This document shows positions 8,471 to 15,371 of a stretch of DNA of 38,561 nt, piece by piece; position 1 is the first letter of the stretch; the number at the start of each line of letters is the position of its first letter. Location of the stretch: the NCBI GenBank assembly GCA_964570325.1, contig CAZMXS010000048.1:1-38561 (forward strand), given 5' to 3'. Below the pieces are notes generated by a model that saw nothing but the letters and a program-made list of their open reading frames with translations, was not told the DNA's origin and made no database searches. Position numbers and translations under genes: made by a program. The DNA is from CAZMXS01 sp964570325. Lineage in GTDB: Bacteria > Verrucomicrobiota > Kiritimatiellia > CAIQIC01 > CAZMXS01.

Positions 8471-11437
8471 TCAGCGGCTGCGGCTCACCAGGCGCGGGAG
8501 CAGACGGAAGTAAAGAGCCAGGTAGAGCAGCAGGGTCAAAACCCACAGCGCGAGCATATTGAAGAGATACGTGTCGAGCACCCAGGTTCCCAAATGCTTA
8601 TGGCGCGCGAGAAAATGGGCCTCGCCCCATGCCGACTCCGGCTCCAGATAGATGGGCAGTGTCCGCTGGAAGAGACCGTCTGGCGCATCGCCCACGGGGT
8701 CGAGATCATGCAGGTTGAGCACCTGCCGTTGGATCGAGACATTGGTGTTCCGCTGCTTAAGTTGCTCCACCCCTGCGCGGCCTAATTTTCGCTCCAGGTC
8801 ATCCTCGATCGCGCGCTTTGCAATGGCCGCCGCGCGACGCCGCTCGAAGCACAGCCGGCGGATGTCCGCCAGGTAATTTTCGGCCAGCCGCGCGGCATTC
8901 GTGCTGAACGCGGCCGGCGCGAAATCAGCCGGCCGAAGCCCGGAAGGCCGTTGGGTCCGCCGCTCCAGCCGCTCGAACTCTCCGCGTAGCACACGGAGCT
9001 GCGCGGCCAGTTCGTCCGCCTTCCCCGGCTCGCGCAGCAGCGGGATGGATTTCACGCGGGCGAGCAGTTCCGGGAGGTAGTAATCCAGATCATACTCCGC
9101 CTGGCGCAGAATGGCGTCGGGTTCCAGAACGTGGCGCATATAGTCATTGCGGACATACTGCTCCACGATCAGCGCTTCATAACCCCAGCGCGGCGGCAGC
9201 AGGTTGGCGTAGCGCGGCACTTCGCGGCGAAGCGTATTGGACGCGATCAGGTCGTCGTACTTGATCACCACGCCGCACAACAGCATTTGCGGAATGAGCA
9301 ACAACGGGATCAGGATGTAGATCGTGACGGCAGAGCGGAAGGCGGCCGAGATATTCAGCCCCAGCACGCTCGAACACAGCGCGCACATGAACAGCATCGC
9401 CCAGCTTTTCAGGAACATGTCCGGCACTTCGACCAGGCGGTTGGCCACCGCCGTATACAGCAGCATCTGAACCGCGGCGACGGCGCCGAGGTACAGCGTT
9501 TTGGAAGTGATGTAGCTCCACCAGCTCAAGTGGAGGAACCGCTCGCGCTGCAGGATTCTCCGATCGCGGCAAATCTCCTCCGCGCTGACGCTCAACCCGA
9601 GGAATAGCGCCACCATGACGCTCATGAAAAAGAAGACGTGCAGATTGTTGTTCTGATGAAACGAATAAGTCCCGCCAAAGGCGCCGCGCGCCACGAGCCC
9701 GATCAGCAGGCCCAATAGCGGCGGCTCCAGCAGCGTGATCAACAGGTATTGCCAGTTGGCCAGGCGCGCCCGGACATCGCGCGCAAGAAAAACCCAGAGC
9801 TGGCCGAGGCGCCCGGGCCGGCTCAAGTTCCCGGTCAGCGGAGGCGCGTTCGCCGGCGGCCGATCCGCGGCGGAGTCCGCGCGCGTTTTTTCCGCCGCGT
9901 ATTCCCGGTATAACGCATGCCACTTCTCCGGCGCGATTCGCCGCTCGCAGGTGTACCTCCCCCCCTTGTCCAGCGTTTTGGACTCGATGATCTCGAAAAT
10001 CTGCTCGGGGTTGACGCCGCCGCAGTTGGCGCAAATCGCTTCCGCCGCGCCCGCGATGCCGCCGCGCGACCGGAAGTAAGCGACCGCCTCCAGCGGCGTG
10101 CCGTTGAAAATCGGCCAGCCGCCCTGGTCCAGAATCCAAAGCGCGTCGAACATCCGGTAAATCTTCGAAGAAGGCTGGTGGATGACCACGAAAACAAGCT
10201 TGTCACGAGCGGCCTGCTCCCTGAGCAGGCTCATAACGATTTCGGAATCGGCCGAGGACAACCCGGACGTCGGCTCGTCCACGAACAGCACGTCGGGTTC
10301 GCGGATGAGCTCGAGGGCAATGTTGAGGCGCTTGCGCTGCCCGCCGCTGATCGTTTTCTGGAGCGGCGAGCCGACCTTCAAATCGGCCGTCTCCGCCTGA
10401 CCGAGTTCAGCCAGCAGCTTGCGCACGCGCCGAACCCTTTCCACCTCGTCCAGGTGCGCCAGGCAAAGCCGCGCGGCGTAATACAGATTTTCGAACACCG
10501 TCAAATCTTCGAACAGCAAGTCATCCTGCGGCACAAACCCGATGACGCCCTCACCGGCCTCGGGCTCCGCGTAGATATCGCGTCCGTTAAGCGTCAACCG
10601 CCCCGCGTTCGGGCGCAATGTGCCATTCAGGATCCCCAGCAGCGTGGATTTGCCGGCGCCGCTGCCCCCCATGATGCCCACCAGTCGTCCGCCGCGCTCC
10701 GCGAACGTGAAGTCGTGCAGTCCGCTCGCGCCGCCTGGAAATCGGAAATCCAAGTTGCTCCCGCGAAAATCAATGCGCGATGCATGGCTCGCCGTCGCCG
10801 CGAAAGCGGCGGCGAAGCTGGCAAAATACAATTCGTTCCCCCACTGGTCGCGGATCACCTGCCCGGGCCGGAGGGGATGGCAGGCGCCCTGCTCGAGCGG
10901 ATGCCCCTCCAGCCAGACAGGGGTGTTGTCAACGGGAGCAACCAGGAACAACTCGTCCTCCGGCAACGGGAGCGCCGCCAGCCGACCATGAAAATGGCCC
11001 TCCTCCCCGCCGAGAATTCGGCCGGAGCCGGGGTCCGCGAGGAACAACCGGATGCGCTCGATGGTGTCGGCATCAAGGCCCAGTTCGCGGCTCAGCCGGG
11101 CGGCTATTCGCCGGGGCATTTCGTTGTCCGGCGCGATGGCGGCCAGTTCCAGGAAACGAATGACGGCCGCATATTTCTCGAATCCATGCAACAGCGCCTT
11201 CAGCCGCACGGCCACCTGGCCCGCGCTTTCCAGTGTGGCCGCCTCGTCCTCGCCCTCATGAAGTTCGATGAAATCCTTGTAGAGGCCAACATAGGTCGCG
11301 GTGTCGGCCAGGCGGACGTGGTGGTTCAGATAAGCCAGCACTTTCGCGCGGGCGGCTTCGCGCCCGGGCCCGTCCAGCCGCGCCGCGAGCATCGCGAACA
11401 GATGCAGCAACGCGTTGAGAATGGGCTCGGCGATCAC
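8471..11437 (-). CDS. ABCG-like fused ATPase-permease with helical N-terminal domain
   Basis: A 988-residue ABC transporter half-molecule of the ABCG/White type. Residues ~1-145 are all-helical and look like a TerB-type domain. Residues ~145-225 are a beta-rich stretch of unknown type. The ATPase follows: Walker A GGSGAGKST near 256, Q-loop 'FVPQDD' near 305, signature ISGGQRKRLNI near 362, Walker B 'DVLFVDEPTSGLSS' near 383 and H-loop 'VVIHQPSS' near 416. A Cys-containing insert ('CANCGG', ~470) precedes the membrane part. From ~560 there is an ABC-2 type permease with about six hydrophobic helices, the last near the C-terminus. A long cytoplasmic or periplasmic Arg/Glu-rich helical region (~780-920) lies before the last helix. 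The start is GTG at 11435-11437, 12 bases after the stop of the upstream paralogue gene and behind GGGTGG, so it is the last gene of a four-gene operon. The substrate is unknown. Confidence 0.85.
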   Translation of the reverse strand: MIAEPILNALLHLFAMLAARLDGPGREAARAKVLAYLNHHVRLADTATYVGLYKDFIELHEGEDEAATLESAGQVAVRLKALLHGFEKYAAVIRFLELAAIAPDNEMPRRIAARLSRELGLDADTIERIRLFLADPGSGRILGGEEGHFHGRLAALPLPEDELFLVAPVDNTPVWLEGHPLEQGACHPLRPGQVIRDQWGNELYFASFAAAFAATASHASRIDFRGSNLDFRFPGGASGLHDFTFAERGGRLVGIMGGSGAGKSTLLGILNGTLRPNAGRLTLNGRDIYAEPEAGEGVIGFVPQDDLLFEDLTVFENLYYAARLCLAHLDEVERVRRVRKLLAELGQAETADLKVGSPLQKTISGGQRKRLNIALELIREPDVLFVDEPTSGLSSADSEIVMSLLREQAARDKLVFVVIHQPSSKIYRMFDALWILDQGGWPIFNGTPLEAVAYFRSRGGIAGAAEAICANCGGVNPEQIFEIIESKTLDKGGRYTCERRIAPEKWHALYREYAAEKTRADSAADRPPANAPPLTGNLSRPGRLGQLWVFLARDVRARLANWQYLLITLLEPPLLGLLIGLVARGAFGGTYSFHQNNNLHVFFFMSVMVALFLGLSVSAEEICRDRRILQRERFLHLSWWSYITSKTLYLGAVAAVQMLLYTAVANRLVEVPDMFLKSWAMLFMCALCSSVLGLNISAAFRSAVTIYILIPLLLIPQMLLCGVVIKYDDLIASNTLRREVPRYANLLPPRWGYEALIVEQYVRNDYMRHVLEPDAILRQAEYDLDYYLPELLARVKSIPLLREPGKADELAAQLRVLRGEFERLERRTQRPSGLRPADFAPAAFSTNAARLAENYLADIRRLCFERRRAAAIAKRAIEDDLERKLGRAGVEQLKQRNTNVSIQRQVLNLHDLDPVGDAPDGLFQRTLPIYLEPESAWGEAHFLARHKHLGTWVLDTYLFNMLALWVLTLLLYLALYFRLLPRLVSRSR

Positions 11438-11449
11438 GCAGCCACCCGC

Positions 11450-12328
11450 CTACTTGGCGCCGGGCGTGATAATGTACGACCGGATCATCAGCACCTTGGC
11501 GGCGATTTTTCGCCAGGCGGCCGCGTCCTCCTCGGGGCTGAGCCGTCCCTCCTCCTCAGCCCGGTCGGTCTCGAACATTTGCCGGATCACCGCCAGCTTC
11601 TCCTCGGTCTCGCCGCTGATCCGAATGCGTTCGTCCAAGCGGTTGAACGCCTCGAACATTTCGAGCACCAGCCGGTGCGCGTCGGTGTTACTGATCTTTT
11701 CCCGTCCTTCCAGGATGCGCCCGGTAGGGTCGTTTCGCAGCAGGACGCCGCCCACGTAGGCGGCTTCGATCAGAAACCCGTACAACCCGTCAATCAGGTA
11801 GTTCGCGGTCTCCGGGCTGGACAGCAGGGCCGGCACCTCGGCAACGTAATCCTTTGAAAGCTGCCGGATCAACTCCTGGGCGTCAACCGCCGCGGGGTCC
11901 GCTGCCGCCTTTTTCAGCGTTTCCAGGTAGCGGTTGTTCAAGTCGGCATAGGAACGTAGCGCAAGCTTGTCTTGAATATCCTCGATCGCCTGCACGCACT
12001 CCGCCGCGGCGCGACGCTGCATGAACGTCACGGCATAGATGGCATCGAACAGTTTCACTCCGGCATACAATTGCAGTTGTTCCCGGTCCATGCTGCCCGC
12101 CAGGTTGTTCGGCGCCGTCAGCATAGGCTGGTAGGTCACACCGTACTCAGCCAGCCGCCGGTATTCATCAAATATCGAGCGAACTCGCTCCTCGGTCAGC
12201 AAGGTCTCGACCTGCGCGGCAATATCCCGTAGCGACCTGGCCACCGCCGCCGGCGCCGAGTCTTGCGCCCGCGCCGCCACACTCACCAGCATCGCCAAGC
12301 AAACAGTCAACGAATTAAACTTCACCAC
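11450..12328 (-). CDS. Exported helical protein of unknown family, paralogue 3
   Basis: A predicted secreted/periplasmic protein of about 292 residues, third of three tandem paralogues. The likely start is one of two adjacent GTG codons (12326-12328 or 12323-12325), placed 5-8 bases after AAAGGAG exactly as in paralogue 1. An in-frame ATG at 12343 would put this ribosome site inside the coding region. The signal peptide runs from 'KFNSLTVCLAML' to 'VAARA'. The mature protein is nearly all helical. It shares with its two neighbours the blocks 'GVTYQP', 'YAGVKLFDA', 'RS.AD', 'QLSKDY', 'PALL..PE.A.YL', 'EAF..L' and 'LAVIRQM'. It is closer to paralogue 1 (13278-14162) than to the middle copy, for example 'DLNNRYLETLK' and 'RNDPTG'. 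I do not recognise the family. It lies 12 bases upstream of the ABC transporter, suggesting a shared envelope function. Confidence 0.8.
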   Translation of the reverse strand: MVKFNSLTVCLAMLVSVAARAQDSAPAAVARSLRDIAAQVETLLTEERVRSIFDEYRRLAEYGVTYQPMLTAPNNLAGSMDREQLQLYAGVKLFDAIYAVTFMQRRAAAECVQAIEDIQDKLALRSYADLNNRYLETLKKAAADPAAVDAQELIRQLSKDYVAEVPALLSSPETANYLIDGLYGFLIEAAYVGGVLLRNDPTGRILEGREKISNTDAHRLVLEMFEAFNRLDERIRISGETEEKLAVIRQMFETDRAEEEGRLSPEEDAAAWRKIAAKVLMIRSYIITPGAK

Positions 12329-12368
12329 TGACGCTCCTTTCATGGACGGTTCGCAGCCGACCCGCCGC

Positions 12369-13250
12369 TCACGGATGCCCGCCGAAGAGGATGGACTTCC
12401 GGATCCCGCCGATCTGCTCCGCGGTCTTGCGCCACGAATCCGCCAGCGCCGGTCCGGTGATGGTCCCGGACATGCGGCCCTTGATGGCGGTGATCATTTG
12501 CCGGATCACGGCCAGACGCGCGGTGGTTTCGGCCCGTTTACGAGTCCCCTCATCCAGTTGATCAAACGCCTCGAAGACCTGGCGCATGGCATCCAGCCAT
12601 TCCATCCCGTCATATTGATCAATGCCGGCGCGCAGTTTATCGTCGGTGTCGTGCTGATAAAAATAGGCCAGCAGATAGTACATTTCGACGGTGAAACCGA
12701 ACAGCCCCTCAATCAGATATTCCGCGCTCTCCGGGTGCGCCAACAGGGCGGGCACATTGGCCACATAGTCCTTGGATAACTGCTCCAGCAAGTCGCGCAC
12801 GTCCACCGCCTCGGGCTCCATGGCGGCCTGGTTCAGCGTCACAAAGAACTCGTTGCCGATATCGGCACAAGAGCGTACGTCCAGCTTGTTCTCGATCATG
12901 TCCATGACTTGCGCGCAGTCCTTCAAATCCTGGCGTTGCCTGAAGGCGGCCGCGTAGACGGCGTCGAACAGCTTCACGCCCGCATACTGCCGCAGCCCCA
13001 CGTCGTCCAGCCGGCCCACCCGGTCGTTTGGCGCAAGCAGCGCGGGCTGGTAGGTAACGCCATAGTCCTTCAGTTTGCGGAACAGGTCGAATTGCGAGTG
13101 GATCCGGTCCTGGCTGAGCAGGCCCTCAATCTCCTCGGCCACCTGCGCCATGGACTTGGCCACCGCCCGCGACGCCGCCTGCTCCCCGCCACGCGCCACA
13201 AGCGACCCACCCAGCAGCGCCGCTATTCCCAGCCGCACAATTCTGCGCAT
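12369..13250 (-). CDS. Exported helical protein of unknown family, paralogue 2
   Basis: The middle of the three tandem paralogues, 293 residues. The start ATG (13248-13250) has AGGAGG 7 bases upstream. A short signal peptide (MRRIVRLGIAALLGGSLVARG) precedes a helical mature protein. It carries all family blocks ('DYGVTYQP', 'QYAGVKLFDAVYA', 'RSCADI', 'EQLSKDYVA', 'VPALLAHPESAEYL', 'EAFDQL', 'LAVIRQM'). It is the most divergent copy: the segment after 'GLFGF' ('TVEMYYLLAYFYQHDTDD') replaces the 'RNDPTG' segment of the other two. About 27 bases separate it from paralogue 1 and about 40 from paralogue 3. The charged pattern without a hydrophobic core strand suggests a soluble periplasmic protein. 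Function unknown. Confidence 0.8.
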   Translation of the reverse strand: MRRIVRLGIAALLGGSLVARGGEQAASRAVAKSMAQVAEEIEGLLSQDRIHSQFDLFRKLKDYGVTYQPALLAPNDRVGRLDDVGLRQYAGVKLFDAVYAAAFRQRQDLKDCAQVMDMIENKLDVRSCADIGNEFFVTLNQAAMEPEAVDVRDLLEQLSKDYVANVPALLAHPESAEYLIEGLFGFTVEMYYLLAYFYQHDTDDKLRAGIDQYDGMEWLDAMRQVFEAFDQLDEGTRKRAETTARLAVIRQMITAIKGRMSGTITGPALADSWRKTAEQIGGIRKSILFGGHP

Positions 13251-13277
13251 GTGATTTCCTCCTTCGATTTGCCTAGA

Positions 13278-14162
13278 TTACTGAACCTGTGGCGACAGGA
13301 TAGCGGCCCGGATCGCGGCGACTGGAGCATCAGCCTCCGCCCAACCCGCGCCGGCTTCCGCATCCGTCATCTGCCCGCTGTCCTCGGCCACATCCAATTC
13401 GTACATTTTCCGGATGACCGCCAGCTTCGAGCGCGCCTCCCCGCCAACGCGGATGGGTTCTTCCAGGCGCTCGAACGCCTCGAACACATCCAGGACCAGC
13501 CGGAACGTGTCCGTGTTGTCCACCATCTCGTAGCCTTCCCGGATGGCGCCGGTGGGATCATTACGCTCCAACTCATTAAAGACGTAGGTGCTCTCGATGA
13601 TGAAGCCATACAGCGCGTCGCGCAAATATGCGGCGCTCTCCGGATGCGCCAGCAGAGCGGGCGCTTCGCCGGCGTAATCCTCGGACAGTTGCTGGATCAA
13701 CCGCCGCACATCCACCGCCTCGGGCTCGGCAGCGGCCTGCTTCAGCGTCTCAAGATAGCGATTGTTGAGGTCCGCGCAGGAGCGCAGGTCGAGCCGTTCC
13801 TGGATCTCCTCAATGGCCTTGACGTCGGCCGCGACCGCCTGGCGCTGCAGGAACGTGGCCGCATAGATGGCATCGAAAAGTTTCACCCCCGCATACATCC
13901 TCAACTGCTCCGGGCCCATGCGGGACGCCAAATTGGCGGGCGCGACCACGGCCGGCTGGTAAGTCACACCGAAGTCCTCGAACTGCCGGCACTGGTCAAA
14001 GAGGGTATGGATCCGCAGCGCGGTAAGCGCCGCCTCCGCTTTGGCCGCCATGGTCGCCATTGAGTTGGTCAGCACCGCCGGCGGCGCGGCCACCTCGCCC
14101 CGCGTCAGCGTCCCGCCTACCAAAAATGCCAGCCCCAGCGCCAAGATCGCATGTTTCAGCAT
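13278..14162 (-). CDS. Exported helical protein of unknown family, paralogue 1
   Basis: The first gene of the operon, 294 residues. The start ATG at 14160-14162 follows AAAGGAG with 5 bases spacing; an upstream in-frame ATG at 14195 would make the ribosome site coding and is rejected. The signal peptide is 'MLKHAILALGLAFLVGG'. Family blocks are 'DFGVTYQP', 'MYAGVKLFDAIYAATF', 'RSCADLNNRYLETLK', 'QQLSEDY', 'PALLAHPESAAYL', 'EAFERL' and 'LAVIRKM'. No enzyme motif, metal site or known repeat is visible, and no lipobox. The family has a length of 292-294 residues in all three copies, so these are full-length duplications rather than fragments. Divergent from the TPP-riboswitch gene; no strong promoter was recognised for this strand. 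Confidence 0.8.
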   Translation of the reverse strand: MLKHAILALGLAFLVGGTLTRGEVAAPPAVLTNSMATMAAKAEAALTALRIHTLFDQCRQFEDFGVTYQPAVVAPANLASRMGPEQLRMYAGVKLFDAIYAATFLQRQAVAADVKAIEEIQERLDLRSCADLNNRYLETLKQAAAEPEAVDVRRLIQQLSEDYAGEAPALLAHPESAAYLRDALYGFIIESTYVFNELERNDPTGAIREGYEMVDNTDTFRLVLDVFEAFERLEEPIRVGGEARSKLAVIRKMYELDVAEDSGQMTDAEAGAGWAEADAPVAAIRAAILSPQVQ

Positions 14163-14344
14163 GGCCACTCCTTTGTGAATGATGAATAAGTACACGATCG
14201 CGGATTAATTTGAAACCGGAAATGCGGCAGGCACGAGCATGCGAGACAACGACGCTCCGCCGGAATAACGGCCCATAATGGACTACTGGGTATCCCGCCG
14301 GCATGGTCTGGCGCCCAACGGGTCCGCGGGCAGGGAAAAAATGG

Positions 14345-14373
14345 TTGCGGCCCGACCATCCGCATCATATAAG
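14345..14373 (+). promoter_or_regulatory. Probable promoter of the TPP-riboswitch/thi4 transcript
   Basis: TTGCGG (14345-14350) is followed 17 bases later by TATAAG (14368-14373, five of six matches). Transcription would start near 14380, about 25 bases before the riboswitch aptamer. The -10 and spacing are good, the -35 is weak. Confidence 0.4.
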
Positions 14374-14404
14374 CCATCGTCGTTTGTTCTTTGTGTGAAT
14401 CGGC

Positions 14405-14490
14405 TGAGTTGGGGTGCCGGGCTGAATGGTCCGGCTGAGATCAAACCCATTGAACCTGATCCGGGTAATGCCGGCGCGAGGGAATCTTGG
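14405..14490 (+). promoter_or_regulatory. TPP riboswitch (THI box)
   Basis: The conserved THI-box parts appear in order: 'TTGGGGTGCC' at the P1/P2 side, 'GGCTGAGATCAAACCC' at 14433-14448, 'TTGAACCTGATCCGGGTAAT' at 14450-14469, then 'GCCGGCGCGAGGGAA'. The aptamer binds thiamine pyrophosphate. It lies just upstream of a terminator hairpin and the thiazole synthase gene, so high TPP is expected to end transcription before the gene. Confidence 0.95.
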
Positions 14491-14511
14491 CGACAGCCTT
14501 CTGGGCGTTCG

Positions 14512-14546
14512 CGGGGAGTCCTTCAACCGGACTCCCCGTTTCATTT
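14512..14546 (+). terminator. Riboswitch-controlled intrinsic terminator
   Basis: A perfect 10-bp stem (CGGGGAGTCC at 14512-14521 with GGACTCCCCG at 14529-14538, 7-base loop) is followed by TTTCATTT. It sits about 20 bases after the aptamer and 18 bases before the thi4 ATG, as expected for an expression platform that works by termination. Confidence 0.85.
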
Positions 14547-14563
14547 AACCGCTGGAGGCTGGC

Positions 14564-15337
14564 ATGGAAGAAAAGATTACGCGGGCGATCGTCGGGCGAT
14601 ATTTCGAGAAATTGAACGATCATCTGGCTGTGGATGTGGCCATAGTGGGCGCCGGGCCATCCGGCCTGGTGGCGGCCCGCGACTTGGCGCGGGCCGGGAA
14701 AAAGGTGAGCGTTTTCGACCGCAGATTGGCGCCCGGCGGCGGCACGTGGGGCGGCGGAATGCTATTCAATGAAATCGTGGTTGAGGCCAACGCCCTGCCC
14801 GTACTGGCGGACTTCGGCATTCACTTTCGGGACAGCGGCGGCGGTTGTTTCACTGCTGATTCCGTCGAGGTCGCAAGCGGTCTGGTTTTCGGCGCGGTGC
14901 AGGCGGGCGCTGTCATTTTCAACACCGTCTCCGTGCAGGATTTGGTCTTTCGCGCGGGCCGGGTCGGCGGCGTCGTGATCAACTGGTCGCCGGTGGACAA
15001 ACTGGAAATGCATGTGGATCCGCTGATCGTCACCGCGCGCGCGGTGCTGGATGGCACCGGCCATCCCAGCGAAATCTCCGCGCTGGCCGCCCGCAAGGCG
15101 GGGATCCGGCTGGCAACGCCGACTGGCGGCATCATGGGCGAGAAACCGATGTGGGTTGAACAAGGCGAAATGGCAACGGTCGAGAACACCAAATGCCTCT
15201 GCCCGGGCTTGTACGTTTCCGGCATGGCGGCCAACAATGTCTCCGGCGGTTTCCGGATGGGCCCGGTTTTCGGGGGGATGTTCCTCAGCGGGCGGAAGGT
15301 GGCCAGGCTGATTCTGGAAGAATTGGATGAGCGTTAA
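14564..15337 (+). CDS. thi4: Thi4-type thiazole synthase, His at the sulfur-donor position
   Basis: A 257-residue FAD/NAD-fold enzyme that makes the thiazole half of thiamine. The dinucleotide fold is 'DVAIVGAGPSGLVAARDLA' (residues 24-42), followed by 'GGGTWGGGMLFN' (58-69), a Thi4 signature. In yeast Thi4 a Cys donates its sulfur and the enzyme is used once. Here the aligned segment reads 'EMHVDP' with His150, the pattern of archaeal and bacterial sulfide-dependent, multi-turnover enzymes. The C-terminal 'GLYVSGMAANNVSGGFRMGPVFGGMFLSG' block is typical. GGAGG precedes the ATG by about 7 bases. It is a single-gene unit under the TPP riboswitch; thiS/thiG/thiE are not nearby. Convergent with the M36-like peptidase gene. 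Confidence 0.93.
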   Translation: MEEKITRAIVGRYFEKLNDHLAVDVAIVGAGPSGLVAARDLARAGKKVSVFDRRLAPGGGTWGGGMLFNEIVVEANALPVLADFGIHFRDSGGGCFTADSVEVASGLVFGAVQAGAVIFNTVSVQDLVFRAGRVGGVVINWSPVDKLEMHVDPLIVTARAVLDGTGHPSEISALAARKAGIRLATPTGGIMGEKPMWVEQGEMATVENTKCLCPGLYVSGMAANNVSGGFRMGPVFGGMFLSGRKVARLILEELDER

Positions 15338-15371
15338 TGCATCGTGGCAAGCTGACGGCCGCCGGCGCCGT

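Noticed and set aside
7341..8546. Minus-strand open frame of 401 codons opposite the AraC-type regulator
   Set aside because: The plus-strand product has clear HTH and GyrI-like motifs; the antisense frame has none.
9917..11857. Long plus-strand open frame of 646 codons opposite the ABC transporter
   Set aside because: It runs antisense across the ATPase and the next gene, has no domain, and its composition (Arg, Gln, His, Pro-rich) is that of a mirrored GC-rich gene.
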